38,801 bases of DNA, taken from contig DWXS01000073.1 of assembly GCA_019119045.1 (NCBI GenBank), positions 1 through 38,801 on the forward strand, in the 5' to 3' direction. The position numbers and the translations under genes are program-made. This document shows, in pieces, positions 8,572 to 17,720 of the stretch; within the stretch, counting starts at the first letter, position 1; each line of letters starts with the position of its first letter. Source of the DNA: Candidatus Mailhella merdavium (lineage in GTDB: Bacteria; Desulfobacterota; Desulfovibrionia; Desulfovibrionales; Desulfovibrionaceae). The notes under the pieces were generated by a model that saw only the letters and a program-made list of their open reading frames with translations, was not told the DNA's origin and searched no databases.

Positions 8572-9978
8572 TTGAATTTCAGCCACGCTACGAACCTTGT
8601 TTGCAGTCTGCTGTGTTCGCTGGTGCTGCTTTTCAGTCCGCTGACGTCCGAAGCCGCTCTGTTCGGGGAATTCACGCTGAAGGACGAAATGGACATGGGG
8701 CGGGAATTCGACGCCCTTGTCCGCTCTTCCATGCCGCTGGTCGAGGACCCGGAAGTAAAGAACTACGTTCAGGGTATCGTCGACAGCATTGTGAAGACGC
8801 TGCCGCCCCAGCCATACGCCTTCAGGACGAGCGTGCTGCTGGAACCTTCGCTCAACGCCTTTGCCACGCCCGGAGGCTTTGTCTTTGTTCATACGGGTCT
8901 GATCCAGAATCTGGAACACGAGTCCGAGCTGGCGGGCGTGCTGGCGCATGAAATCGCCCATGTGACGCAACGGCACATTGCAAAGCGTATGGAGCGCGGG
9001 CAGGTCATTTCGCTGGCGACGCTGGCGGCCGCCATTGCAGGCCTTGCGGCCGGAGGGGGCGGTCAGAGCGGGGGCGCGGCCATGATTGCGGCCGGTGCGG
9101 CCGGAAGCGCGGCCATGCTCAATTACAGCCGGACGGACGAAAGCGACGCCGACCGTTTCGGTCTGCGCTACCTGACGGAAGCCGGATACGATCCTTCCGG
9201 TCTGAGCGGCGCGTTCCGGAAAATACAGGAACAGAGCTGGGGGCGCGCAGGCTCCATTCCCACCTATCTTTCCACGCACCCGGGCATTACGGAACGCCTG
9301 AGCATGCTGGAAGCGCACCAGAAGGGCCTGCCCGCCCGGAAGGTGAAGACGGACGACAGCCGTTTTCAGCGCGTCCGGACGCTGATCTGGGCCAGATACG
9401 GCGACATGCAGCATGCCGAGCAGGTGTTTCTGTCCATGAAGAGCAGCGATCCCCTGCGTTTTCTGGGGCTGGGCATACTGAACGCACGCAGAAATCGCGT
9501 GGCCGACGCGCAGAAGGCTTTTGACGAAGCCCTGCGCCTTGCCCCCCGTGACGAGCTTGTCCTGCGCGAGGCGGGAACCTTCCAGTATCTCATGGGGGAT
9601 GCGGTTCAGGCCCGGAAACTGCTTGAAGCCGCGCTGAACATCGCCCCGGATGACTATATGGGCCTTTTTTTCTATGCCAGACTGCTTGACGATACCGGAC
9701 AGGCAAAGCGGGCCGCGCAGATGTATGAGAAGGTGCTGACCTTTGTGCCGGAAGACGCCGAAGTCCACACCTATTACGGCCGTTCTCTCGGCAAGAACAA
9801 TCAGCCCTTTGCCGGTTTTCTGCATCTTGCCTATGCGGCTCTGTACAGCAACGATGCGCGCCGGGTGGACGGCTGGCTGGAAAAGGCCCGGCCGCTTGCC
9901 CTGTCCGATGCGGAAAAAAAGCGGCTTGCCGATTTTGAAGAACAGTTGAACGCCCGCAAAAAACTCTGGAAGAAATAG
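8572..9978 (+). CDS. M48 family metalloprotease with C-terminal TPR repeats (BepA/YfgC-like)
   Basis: Periplasmic zinc protease of the type that supervises outer-membrane protein assembly (BepA in E. coli). I choose the TTG at 8572 because GGGAG stands six nt upstream and it yields a normal signal peptide ending near SEA at residue 28; a GTG at 8542 overlapping cysS lacks this. HEIAH is at 126-130, and Glu190 and Asp194 form the downstream ExxxD element. Between them lies a Gly/Ala-rich, membrane-like loop at about 147-182. The C-terminal half (about 275-468) is helical and TPR-like. Total length 468, close to BepA. Confidence 0.9.
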   Translation: MNFSHATNLVCSLLCSLVLLFSPLTSEAALFGEFTLKDEMDMGREFDALVRSSMPLVEDPEVKNYVQGIVDSIVKTLPPQPYAFRTSVLLEPSLNAFATPGGFVFVHTGLIQNLEHESELAGVLAHEIAHVTQRHIAKRMERGQVISLATLAAAIAGLAAGGGGQSGGAAMIAAGAAGSAAMLNYSRTDESDADRFGLRYLTEAGYDPSGLSGAFRKIQEQSWGRAGSIPTYLSTHPGITERLSMLEAHQKGLPARKVKTDDSRFQRVRTLIWARYGDMQHAEQVFLSMKSSDPLRFLGLGILNARRNRVADAQKAFDEALRLAPRDELVLREAGTFQYLMGDAVQARKLLEAALNIAPDDYMGLFFYARLLDDTGQAKRAAQMYEKVLTFVPEDAEVHTYYGRSLGKNNQPFAGFLHLAYAALYSNDARRVDGWLEKARPLALSDAEKKRLADFEEQLNARKKLWKK

Positions 9979-9998
9979 GCGGGTGGAGGATAATCAGG

Positions 9999-10556
9999 AT
10001 GGAGATACACGGAACCACCATAGTTGCCGTGCGCAATGAAAAGGGAGTGGTCATCGCCGGAGACGGTCAGGTGACCATGGGCGAACGCATGGTCATGAAG
10101 CACGGGGCGCGCAAGGTGCGCCGCCTGTACAAGGGGCAGGTGATTGCAGGCTTTGCCGGTGCGACGGCCGACGCCTTCACGCTCTTTGAACGCTTCGAGG
10201 CCAAGCTGGAAGAAAGCGGGGGAAATCTGGTGCGCGCCGCCGTGGAACTTGCCAAGGACTGGCGCAAGGACAAATACCTGCGTCAGCTTCAGGCCCTGCT
10301 TCTCGTGGCGGATATCGGCCATACTCTGGTTCTGACGGGAACAGGAGACGTCATCGAGCCGGACGACGGCGTTGCGGCCATAGGCTCCGGAGGCCCTTAC
10401 GCTCTGGCGGCCGCCCGCGCGCTTGTGCGCAGAGGGGGCATGGAGCCGGAGGAAATCGCCCGGGAGGCCATGAGCATAGCTGCGGAGATATGCGTCTTCA
10501 CCAACGATCATGTGACGCTGGAAAAATTGGAGATACCCGGAACCGTCAACGCCTGA
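9999..10556 (+). CDS. hslV: HslV, proteasome-like peptidase subunit
   Basis: The threonine peptidase core of the HslUV (ClpYQ) ATP-dependent protease. The N-terminus [12 protein letters not shown] predicts removal of five residues to expose the catalytic Thr, and the sequence is similar to E. coli HslV throughout ([30 protein letters not shown]). 185 residues encoded. GGAGG precedes the ATG. The partner ATPase gene hslU, often next to hslV, is absent here; fur follows directly. hslU must lie elsewhere if the complex is functional. Confidence 0.96.
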   Translation: MEIHGTTIVAVRNEKGVVIAGDGQVTMGERMVMKHGARKVRRLYKGQVIAGFAGATADAFTLFERFEAKLEESGGNLVRAAVELAKDWRKDKYLRQLQALLLVADIGHTLVLTGTGDVIEPDDGVAAIGSGGPYALAAARALVRRGGMEPEEIAREAMSIAAEICVFTNDHVTLEKLEIPGTVNA

Positions 10557-10572
10557 GTTCTCCGGAGAGGCC

Positions 10573-11019
10573 ATGAGCTATCAGGATAAGTTTTTGCAGT
10601 ACATGCGGGAAAGGGGCATGAACGTCACCCGGCAGAGGCTGAAGATCGCGGATCTGTTCTTTGCCCTGCCCGGACATCATACCCTGGAGGAGCTTTATAC
10701 CCTCATCCGACAGAGCGAACCGGGTATCGGTCAGACGACGGTATATCGCACGCTCAAACTGCTGTGCGAGGCCAATCTTGCGCTGGAACTGCAATTCGGC
10801 GACGGGATTGCAAGATTTGAGCCCGTGTCGGTCAACGCGCATCACGATCATCTGATTTGTCAACGCTGCGGGCACGCCGTGGAATTTCACAGCGACGCCA
10901 TAGAAGCCCAGCAGGCGGAAATAGCGCGGGAATACGGCTTCAGGCTGCTGGGCCATGCCCATTACCTGTACGGTCTGTGCCCGGAATGTCGGAAAAAGGG
11001 ATACCCGGAGGCCGAATGA
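10573..11019 (+). CDS. fur: Fur family metal-responsive transcriptional regulator
   Basis: A 148-residue winged-helix repressor. The recognition region is around residues 51-66 (GQTTVYRTLKLL). The metal-sensing block HHDH (90-93) and structural zinc cysteines Cys96, Cys99, Cys136 and Cys139 are intact. It fits Fur best, though PerR and Zur share this scaffold and cannot be excluded from sequence alone. It is the last gene of the cysS-protease-hslV-fur run, with GAGAGG upstream of its ATG. No obvious Fur box was found in this window. Confidence 0.88.
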   Translation: MSYQDKFLQYMRERGMNVTRQRLKIADLFFALPGHHTLEELYTLIRQSEPGIGQTTVYRTLKLLCEANLALELQFGDGIARFEPVSVNAHHDHLICQRCGHAVEFHSDAIEAQQAEIAREYGFRLLGHAHYLYGLCPECRKKGYPEAE

Positions 11020-11489
11020 CGGAATCTGCTCCGGAAGGGACGCGCTGCTGCTGGCCCCGCTGAAGTTCTGCTGCCGCCTCCTTTTCGCCGCACCGTGCGC
11101 CGAAGCCGCCGGGGCGGAAGCGATCGGGGGCGGTTGGAAGCGGTCGGGGCGAAGGAGAGCGGCACGGCGTTCAGGGCGGCAGACCTCTCTTCCGTCCGGC
11201 GCGGAGCCTGCCGCAGTGTTCTCCGGCCGACGCGGACGGCTTTTCCCCGGGCGGAGCCGTCTCCGGACGCACTCCCCGGCCTGTTCGCAGCCCGGAAGGA
11301 AGCAGGAATCTCCCGTCGTCCCTTCGGAAGGGATGCGCTGCGGAAGGGGCGTCGACTTCGCCGTTTTTCGGCAGATCCCGGCTCCCGGAAAGGAAACTCT
11401 TCGGGGGAGGGGTAAGCAGCGCGGCGGCAAAGCTCTTAATGAGGGCCGCATCCGTCCCGAAGGCCGGGGCCCGGTCATAAAGGAACACG
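11020..11489. other. GC-rich intergenic region fur-small Cys protein
   Basis: 470 nt with no credible gene; open frames are Arg-rich and low in information. No terminator with a T tract is visible after fur. Confidence 0.4.
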
Positions 11490-11678
11490 ATGAAAAAGAA
11501 AGAAGAAGTGCATTGTCCGCACGGCAGACGGGAGGGTTCTCTTGTCCTGTGCGAAAAGAGCGCGGAGGAAATCGGCGCGCTGCCCGTCTGGGTCAACAGG
11601 GAAGACGGCCGCATCATCGTCACCCCCTTCTGGTGTGCGGAGCGGTGCAAACTGCAGGGCGGCGAAGGCCATATATAG
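11490..11678 (+). CDS. Small hypothetical protein with paired cysteines
   Basis: A 62-residue frame beginning ATG 11490 with AAAGGA at a proper distance upstream, ending 37 nt before the asparaginase gene. Residues look protein-like: HCPHG at 8-12, Cys21, a VWVNREDGRIIV strand-like stretch, then WCAERC at 48-53. Cys9, Cys21, Cys49 and Cys53 with His8 and His11 could bind a metal, but no known zinc-ribbon pattern is matched. It is probably cotranscribed with the asparaginase gene. I do not recognise a family. Confidence 0.5.
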   Translation: MKKKEEVHCPHGRREGSLVLCEKSAEEIGALPVWVNREDGRIIVTPFWCAERCKLQGGEGHI

Positions 11679-11715
11679 GCCCTTTGAAGGCTTCCATCCT
11701 TATTGCAAGCGGAGA

Positions 11716-12699
11716 ATGTCCGTGCGTACTGTCGTACTGATTGCCACCGGGGGAACCATCGCGATGAAGGTTGACCCGGAATATAATGCTCCCCGTCCCG
11801 TATTCGGCGGGGACGATCTTCTGGCCCTGCGTCCGGACATTTCGTCCCTGGCGCACCTTGAAGTGAGAAACCTGTTCAACCTGCCTTCCGAACATATGGG
11901 ACCGGAACAGTGGGTACGTCTGCAACGCGCCGTGAGCGAAGAGCTTGCCCGGGACGAGGTTGCCGGCGTCATCATCTCCCACGGCACGGACACCATGGAG
12001 GAAACGGCGTGGTTTCTGGATCTGACGCTGAACACGTCCCGCCCCGTGGTCATGGTGGGCGCGCAGCGCAATGCGTCGGAAGCCGATTTCGACGGCCCGC
12101 GCAATCTTTTCAACGCCGTGCGCATCTGCCTTTCGCCCGAGGCGGAAAACAAGGGCGTGGTCATCTGCCTCAACGATCAGATCAACGCGGCCCGCGAAGC
12201 CTCAAAAACAAGCACTTCGGAAGTGGCCACCTTCAAATCCGGCGATTTCGGCTTTCTCGGTCAGGTGGACCCGGACGCGGTGCGCTTCTACCGCAGCCCT
12301 GTCCGCAGGCAGTATATTCCGCTGCTGGAGGGCGAACTCCCGCGGGTGGATATCGTGTCCTCCTATGCGGGGGCGGACGGAAGGCTGATCGACGCGGCCG
12401 TAGAGGCCGGCGCAGGGGGCATCGTCATGTCCGCGCTGGGGTGCGGCAATATCCCCCGGGCGCAGTACGACGCGGTATTGCGGGCCATACGGCGCGGGGT
12501 CGCGGTCGTCATTTCCACCCGTGTGCCCAACGGGCGCGTCTTTCCCCTGTACGGATACGAGGGCGGAGGAAAAACCCTTGCGGAAGCCGGGGCCGTGTAT
12601 GCCGACAATCTTTCTCCCCAGCACAGCAGAGTGCTGCTGATGCTCGGCCTTCAGCACGGATTGAACACGGCGGACATTGCGGGCCTTTTCTCCGCCTGA
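11716..12699 (+). CDS. L-asparaginase
   Basis: Hydrolyses L-asparagine to aspartate and ammonia. The first catalytic threonine is in TGGTIA (residues 11-16) and the second in SHGTDTMEE (88-93); the lysine of the family is in the SKTSTSEVATFKSG region. Length is 327 residues without a signal peptide, so a cytoplasmic enzyme is expected. GGAG at 11711-11714 is too close to ATG 11716 but well placed for the GTG at 11722, so the true start may be two codons later. The small Cys protein gene precedes it closely. Asparaginases and glutaminase-asparaginases are not separable by eye. Confidence 0.93.
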   Translation: MSVRTVVLIATGGTIAMKVDPEYNAPRPVFGGDDLLALRPDISSLAHLEVRNLFNLPSEHMGPEQWVRLQRAVSEELARDEVAGVIISHGTDTMEETAWFLDLTLNTSRPVVMVGAQRNASEADFDGPRNLFNAVRICLSPEAENKGVVICLNDQINAAREASKTSTSEVATFKSGDFGFLGQVDPDAVRFYRSPVRRQYIPLLEGELPRVDIVSSYAGADGRLIDAAVEAGAGGIVMSALGCGNIPRAQYDAVLRAIRRGVAVVISTRVPNGRVFPLYGYEGGGKTLAEAGAVYADNLSPQHSRVLLMLGLQHGLNTADIAGLFSA

Positions 12700-12720
12700 A
12701 GCCGCCGCAGCGGAGGCTTT

Positions 12721-12750
12721 CCGTCCCGGATGTACGTTCCGGGCGGTTTT
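12721..12750 (+). terminator. Probable terminator of the asparaginase gene
   Basis: CCCGGA and TCCGGG pair around a 7-nt loop, extended by CCG/CGG across one bulged base, and are followed by TTTT. It lies 21 nt past the stop. Confidence 0.6.
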
Positions 12751-12862
12751 GTGAGAAGACGGGTTTTTTCTCCGGGGAAGGGCGTCCGACGGCAGAAGCC
12801 GGAAACGGGGCTTGCCCCGGATATCGACGGGTTCCCCGGAATATCGAGCCGAGGCATACGCT

Positions 12863-13540
12863 ATGAAAGGAACGCAGAAAATTGATACGCTTTATCGCCT
12901 GAGCGCGGGCTTTCGCCGCTTCAGACAGCAGTGGTACTGTGCGGAACATAATATTTACGAAGATCTGCTCGAGGGACAGTCTCCTCATGCGCTCGTCATT
13001 GCGTGCAGCGATGCGCGGGTGGATCCTGCCCTGATTCTGGACAGCCGTCCGGGCGATCTTTTCGTCATCCGCAACGTCGCCAATCTTGTTCCCTCCTACC
13101 GCCCGGACAAGGGGAATCACGGCGTCAGCGCGGCTCTGGAATATGCCGTCCGTCATCTTCATGTGGATACCATCATCGTCATGGGGCATTCGCATTGTGG
13201 CGGCATTGCCCATCTGATGGAAAAAAGCGGCGCGGAGGACAACGAATTTCTCAGCGCATGGATGGAGGTTGCCCGCGACGCCCTTGCGCAGGTGGACGCC
13301 CGCAGTCCGGGCCTGTCCGGAGAAGAGCGCGAACGTGCCTGCGAGCAGTGGGCTATCCGCCTTTCGCTGCGCAATCTGCGCTCGTTTCCGTGGATACGGG
13401 ATGCGGAGCGGCAGGGAAGACTCGGGATACGCGGCTGGTTCTTTGATCTGGCGGGCGGTTCCCTGCTCCAGCTCGATGAAGACAGGGACGAATTCCTCCC
13501 TCTGGACAGAAGCGGCCGGGACGGCCGCGAGCCTGATTAG
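12863..13540 (+). CDS. Beta-class carbonic anhydrase
   Basis: Interconverts CO2 and bicarbonate. The 225-residue protein has the class signature: zinc ligands Cys48, His109 and Cys112 (GHSHCGG) and the Asp50-Arg52 dyad in CSDAR. No signal peptide, so cytoplasmic. The frame is open further upstream, but ATG 12863 has GAGG eight nt before it and begins where family members begin. The thioesterase gene follows after 100 nt on the same strand; whether they share a transcript is open. Confidence 0.94.
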   Translation: MKGTQKIDTLYRLSAGFRRFRQQWYCAEHNIYEDLLEGQSPHALVIACSDARVDPALILDSRPGDLFVIRNVANLVPSYRPDKGNHGVSAALEYAVRHLHVDTIIVMGHSHCGGIAHLMEKSGAEDNEFLSAWMEVARDALAQVDARSPGLSGEERERACEQWAIRLSLRNLRSFPWIRDAERQGRLGIRGWFFDLAGGSLLQLDEDRDEFLPLDRSGRDGREPD

Positions 13541-13640
13541 CATACGGCGATATTTCTTTTTGTATCCGAAAGGGCTATGCAGATCGTATTTGAAACGGCA
13601 TACGCCGGAACGGATCATTCAAGCGCATGTGGAATGAGAT

Positions 13641-14477
13641 ATGAGTATTCGTCTGGAAGAGTCCGATTTTTTTCTTACGGTTCGATATGGGGAAGTGGGA
13701 TTTGACGGCGTGGCTACGCTGTCTTCTCTGGCCAACTGGCTTCAGGAGGCCGCCGGTCAGAATGCGGGCCTGCTCGGCTTCGGAGAGGAGCATCTTTCTC
13801 CCCTCGGCCTGAGCTGGATTCTGGCCAGACTTGCCCTGCGCATCAAACGCCTGCCCGCCGCGGGAGAACGTCTGCGCGTCCGCACCTGGCCCTCCGCTCT
13901 GGATCGCTTCGGACATCGCGGCTATGAAGTCTATGACGAGAAGGATTGTCTGATTGTCATCGGTTCCAGCTCCTGGAGCGTCATGAACATGCGCGAGCGC
14001 AGGCTTGCGTCCCTTCCGTCGGATCTGGCGCAGTCCTACCCGAAGGATGCGCGCCCCTGCCTTCCGTTCTGCTGCCGCGTTCTGCCCCGTCTTGCCGACA
14101 GGGGCGAGCGCACGGCTCTCCTGCGGGTTCGGCGCGACGATCTGGATATCAACGGACACGTCAACAACGCGCATTATCTCGCCTGGCTCATGGAAGCCCT
14201 GCCCGTGCCTGAAAAGGAAAGCGGCCTGTCGCTGACTCCCGATATGCTCGATATCAGCTTCCGGGCCGAATGCTTCCCCGGCGACGAGCTGGAAAGCGCG
14301 TGCGGAGCCGCCCCGGCATCCGAAGATATGGCCGGACTTGCCCGACGCGAGCAGGAACTTTCTCCCGGATCGGGGGAAAAGGTGATACTCCACGCCATAC
14401 GGCGCAGAACGGGAGAGCGCGAGGAAGAAACCTGTCGCGCCGTATCTCTGTGGCGGAAAAGCCCGCTGGGCGAATAA
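13641..14477 (+). CDS. Acyl-ACP thioesterase (double hot-dog fold)
   Basis: Releases fatty acids from acyl carrier protein. The 278-residue protein has two hot-dog halves: an N-terminal half with the buried-helix block LANWLQEAAGQNA (about 30-42), and a second half with DINGHVNNAHYLAW starting at Asp169, where Asn171 and His173 are the expected active-site residues. This matches FatA/FatB-type bacterial thioesterases. ATG 13641 starts the conserved part; the ribosome site (GGA) is weak. Confidence 0.88.
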   Translation: MSIRLEESDFFLTVRYGEVGFDGVATLSSLANWLQEAAGQNAGLLGFGEEHLSPLGLSWILARLALRIKRLPAAGERLRVRTWPSALDRFGHRGYEVYDEKDCLIVIGSSSWSVMNMRERRLASLPSDLAQSYPKDARPCLPFCCRVLPRLADRGERTALLRVRRDDLDINGHVNNAHYLAWLMEALPVPEKESGLSLTPDMLDISFRAECFPGDELESACGAAPASEDMAGLARREQELSPGSGEKVILHAIRRRTGEREEETCRAVSLWRKSPLGE

Positions 14478-15273
14478 AACCCGAGTCTTCAGCCCCGGCG
14501 GCTGAAATACGGAAGCGTCCGGGAGCGTCTGTTCGCACATGATGCGTCCGGGCCTTGTCCTCCGCATTTCCGGCGCGCGCCGTCCGTTCCCGCGCATGGC
14601 CGGGACGACGACGCTGTTTTCATGATGCCGCGGGAATGCCCGCTGTCCGCCTACGCGAGGGGACGAAAGCAAAGGTCGGCACGAAAGCACAACGCGGGGA
14701 AGGGAACGCAGGCGGAGCCGGCAGGGAGAGCGGCATCCCCGACGCCCGATGTTTTGACCTGCATGTCCGGAGCAGCCCGGGCCCCGTCTTTTGGCCTGCC
14801 TTCAGCCACAGAGGAGTGCGGGCCCCGTTTTCCGCATTTCCGGCGCGCTGCATCCTGCCGCCCCCGCCTCTTGCGACGATGAGCCGGACTTGAAGCTTTC
14901 CATCCCGGGATGGGGCCTTTTCCTGTCGTGGGGCGTTTCGACGGAGGCGGGAACGTTTCCGATTTCGCGTTCGGAGTTCGCCCCCCGATCTCTCCCCGAT
15001 TCCTCTCCTGCCGTTGGAGCGTCCCGCTCTTGAACCTGTCTGCGATTCGGGATGCCGTGTTCCGGTTCGCGGCTTCATGGAGCCGCGTCGGCAGAGACGA
15101 AGCTGAAAGAGCGTGCGCTGCTTGCCTGTATGCCCCGCGGGCCGTCGGGGGTCTGCTCTGTCATGTCCCCGGGGCTGATCCGGAGACACGGAGCCGTCTT
15201 GCCTGGATCCGGGAGCGTTTTGGGGGGCTGGTATCCGTTCTTCTATCCGTCCCCGTGTGAGGATAAGACAGAG
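14478..15273. other. Intergenic region between converging thioesterase and motAB genes
   Basis: About 800 nt of GC-rich sequence with no recognisable gene. Open frames are Arg/Pro-rich shadows. No RNA gene recognised. Confidence 0.45.
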
Positions 15274-15319
15274 AAAGCCCCCGGAGCCGATGAAGTTTTT
15301 TACCGGACCCGGGGGCTTT
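15274..15319 (-). terminator. Terminator of motAB
   Basis: An 11-bp perfect stem (AAAGCCCCCGG with CCGGGGGCTTT) encloses a 24-nt loop and sits 20 nt past the motB stop. The T tract on the minus strand is short (CTTTCTCTGTCTT). Confidence 0.65.
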
Positions 15320-15338
15320 GCGATTCAGCGCGAGGCAA

Positions 15339-16049
15339 TCAGTAGACGATGGAGTAGGACATGGCGTCCGGACGGTGGAAATGGAATTCCAGCCTGCGGT
15401 TGCTCTGACGGCTTTCCGGGCTGTTTCCGGGTTCCAGCGGTCTGCTGTCGCCATAGCCGACGGCCCGCAGTCTGGTGGGGGATATCCCCTTGCTTGTCAG
15501 GTAATGAGCTGCTGCTGCCGCTCTGGCTGCGGAAAGTTCCCAGCCGGAGGGGAAGGAGGAGCCGGCGGCTTCTTCGCTGTCGGCATGGCCTCTGATCACA
15601 AGATACAGATTGTATTCCTTCAGAATACCCAGAACTTCATCCAGAACCTTGAGTGCAAGAGGAGAAAATTCCGTGCTTCCGGGCTTGAACAGCGCGTCGT
15701 TGGAGATGCGCAGCTGTACGCCGACATCGTCGGCGCTGAGTCCGGAAGCGTTCTGCGGAACCCCGTCCTGCATGAGAACCGTTTGCAGCTTTTTGGCGAT
15801 CAGATAGTGGGAACGCTCCAGTTCCGACATTTTGGCTTCGCTCAGATCGAGCTTGTCCGTCCTGTTGATCAGGGCGTTGTTGGAAATGGCGGAGGCGTTG
15901 GAGGTATCAAGCAGGGCCTGTTCGGAAAAATAGGAAGCAAGGCCCTGTTTGGTTTCCGGCGGGGTCATGTTGAGAATCCACATGAGCAGAAAGAACGCCA
16001 TCAGCGCCGTCACAAAGTCTGCATAGGCAACTTTCCATGCGCTGCTCAT
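15339..16049 (-). CDS. motB: Flagellar motor stator protein MotB
   Basis: Peptidoglycan-anchored half of the flagellar stator. A single membrane segment (about 8-28) contains the ion-conducting Asp11 in AYADFVTALMAFF. The OmpA-like domain follows at about 105-225, with RGHADSEE (153-160) and NRRLEF (217-222) expected to contact peptidoglycan. At 236 residues it is short, and only ten residues precede the key Asp, far fewer than in E. coli MotB. The ATG overlaps the motA stop by one base (TGATG), indicating translational coupling. Confidence 0.94.
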   Translation of the reverse strand: MSSAWKVAYADFVTALMAFFLLMWILNMTPPETKQGLASYFSEQALLDTSNASAISNNALINRTDKLDLSEAKMSELERSHYLIAKKLQTVLMQDGVPQNASGLSADDVGVQLRISNDALFKPGSTEFSPLALKVLDEVLGILKEYNLYLVIRGHADSEEAAGSSFPSGWELSAARAAAAAHYLTSKGISPTRLRAVGYGDSRPLEPGNSPESRQSNRRLEFHFHRPDAMSYSIVY

Positions 16050-16897
16050 CAGCCTTTCCTCACATATTCTTCCATTTCAGCAAAAGCGGGACGATGCCCC
16101 TGAGGAATGGAACGTCTGCCGTATTCCACGGCGATCAGCGGAGATGCGCCGCGCAGGGATGCCGCCATGGCTTCCTTGATGGCGTTATAATAGAAGTGTT
16201 CCTCATTGGCGAAAATTTCCAGCTTTTCGCCCATGGGGCCGAAGATGCCGTAACAGAAAAGAATACCGGTGAAGGTACCCACCAGAGCCGCCCCGATATG
16301 CGCGCCCAGAATTTCCGGCGGTTCATTAATCATGGACATGGTGAGTACCACGCCCATGACGGCGGCCACGATCCCCATGCCCGGCAGGGATTCCGCCATA
16401 TGGGTAATGCCGTGGGCGGGGGTGAGATCTTCCTCAAGAGAGACGTGCATATCAAGCTTCATCAGGCTTTCGATTTCGCCCTGATCTCCGGTGGTGATAT
16501 ACACGCGCAGCGTGTCGGCAATAAAGTTCACGACTCTGGGTTTTGAGGCTATGGAAGGATATTTGCCGAACATCGCGCTGTTTTCGGGCTTTTCGATATC
16601 CTGTTCCATGCTGAGCGGCCCGTCTCTGTTCATCTTGTTGAAGATGAAGAACAGCAGAGCCAGCATTTCAAGGTATTGCGCCTTGCCTATTCCGGGATCC
16701 TTGAACAGACGTTTCAGGCTCTGCAGCAGCAGACGGCCGGAATACTTGGTCTGCGCGCCCAGAAAGGCTCCGAGACCCGCCCCGAGAATGATCAGCAGTT
16801 CCGCAGGCTGCCACAGCATGAGAGGATTGCCGTTTTCCAGCATGAATCCGCCGACAATGGAGCCTACAACAATGACATAGCCTATGAGTAGAAACAT
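16049..16897 (-). CDS. motA: Flagellar motor stator protein MotA
   Basis: Four-helix stator subunit that with MotB conducts ions and drives flagellar rotation. The start at 16897 gives MFLLIGYVIVVGSIVGG, matching the first membrane helix of MotA; upstream in-frame sequence is not MotA-like and is rejected. The GMGIVAAVMGVV, AALVGTFTGILFCYGIFGP and cytoplasmic NFIADTLRVYITTG blocks are conserved. 282 residues. The ribosome site is poor. A GCCGATAT element upstream suggests flagellar sigma-28 control. Confidence 0.95.
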   Translation of the reverse strand: MFLLIGYVIVVGSIVGGFMLENGNPLMLWQPAELLIILGAGLGAFLGAQTKYSGRLLLQSLKRLFKDPGIGKAQYLEMLALLFFIFNKMNRDGPLSMEQDIEKPENSAMFGKYPSIASKPRVVNFIADTLRVYITTGDQGEIESLMKLDMHVSLEEDLTPAHGITHMAESLPGMGIVAAVMGVVLTMSMINEPPEILGAHIGAALVGTFTGILFCYGIFGPMGEKLEIFANEEHFYYNAIKEAMAASLRGASPLIAVEYGRRSIPQGHRPAFAEMEEYVRKG

Positions 16898-16985
16898 ACA
16901 CCCGACCCACTTAAAAAATTGACGCTTTCTGAACCGAAACAGGAACCCCTCAGCATTACGCGATGCCGGGGATTTCGTCAAAATA

Positions 16986-17015
16986 ATATCGGCAGATTTA
17001 AAATATTTAAAGGGG
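16986..17015 (-). promoter_or_regulatory. Possible sigma-28 promoter of motAB
   Basis: On the minus strand, GCCGATAT (7 of 8 to the enterobacterial -10 consensus GCCGATAA) lies about 90 nt upstream of the motA start, preceded by AT-rich TTTAAA blocks. The best TAAA is 12 rather than 15 nt away, so the -35 match is poor. Confidence 0.35.
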
Positions 17016-17064
17016 GGAGAATAAGGCAAGACTTGTCTTTTTTCGGCGGCTGAGGCAAGAAAGG

Positions 17065-17076
17065 TTGTGTACACAA
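17065..17076. promoter_or_regulatory. Perfect 12-bp palindrome, candidate TetR operator
   Basis: TTGTGTACACAA is a perfect palindrome, 29 nt upstream of the regulator's ATG and in the spacer shared with motA. TetR-family repressors commonly bind such sites next to their own gene. If the regulator started at the GTG at 17067 the site would lie inside the gene, which is one reason to prefer the later start. Confidence 0.5.
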
Positions 17077-17105
17077 TCAACATATTCAGTCTTCCGGCGG
17101 TCGAC

Positions 17106-17720
17106 ATGACAAAAAAAGAAGCTCTGCTCAAAGCGGCAAAGGAGTTGTTCGGCGAATACGGCTTCGCCGAAACGACATTCAAAAAAATTTCCGAACGCGC
17201 AGGCGTGGCTCTCGGTCTGCTTACCCATCATTACGGCAACAAGGAAAAGCTGTTTCTGGCCGCAGGCATGGATGTGCTGGACAATTTTCTGCGGGTTCTG
17301 ACCAGAGCGACGTCGAAATGTACCACGGGCAGAGAGGGCGTGCTTGCCTTCTGCCGGGCCTATCTGGAATTTTCTCTCGATCCTTCTTCCTACTGGCTGG
17401 TTCTGGTACGCTGCTCCCCCTACAGCGACATGAAGGTCAGCGAAGACTGCGATATCATGTTCCGGAAGTTTGCCGAGGTTCATCTGCTGCTGGAAGAGCA
17501 GATCCATCGCGGCATGGAGGACGGAACGCTGCCGACCCTGCCCGCCGCAGCAACGGCGCAGGTTATTGTCGCCCTTATGGTGGGAGCAAACAGGACGCGC
17601 GTCCTGACCCCGTATTCCTATACCGTTCCTCATTTGTACGAGGAAACCCTGCATTTTGTGGAAAGAGCAATAAGCATCCAGAATATTTCAGAAATGACCT
17701 CTCCCGCCAGCGAACGCTGA
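17106..17720 (+). CDS. TetR/AcrR family transcriptional regulator
   Basis: A 204-residue regulator. Residues 1-50 form the DNA-binding domain: the helix-turn-helix (about 24-45) shows FKKISERAGVALGLLTHHYGNKEKLF, written here as consecutive parts FKKISERAGV and ALGLLTHHYG. The C-terminal ligand domain is not assignable. ATG 17106 is preferred over GTG 17067 because family members begin just before the first helix and because of the palindrome at 17065-17076. It diverges from motAB, but nothing shows that it controls them; autoregulation is more likely. Confidence 0.88.
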   Translation: MTKKEALLKAAKELFGEYGFAETTFKKISERAGVALGLLTHHYGNKEKLFLAAGMDVLDNFLRVLTRATSKCTTGREGVLAFCRAYLEFSLDPSSYWLVLVRCSPYSDMKVSEDCDIMFRKFAEVHLLLEEQIHRGMEDGTLPTLPAAATAQVIVALMVGANRTRVLTPYSYTVPHLYEETLHFVERAISIQNISEMTSPASER

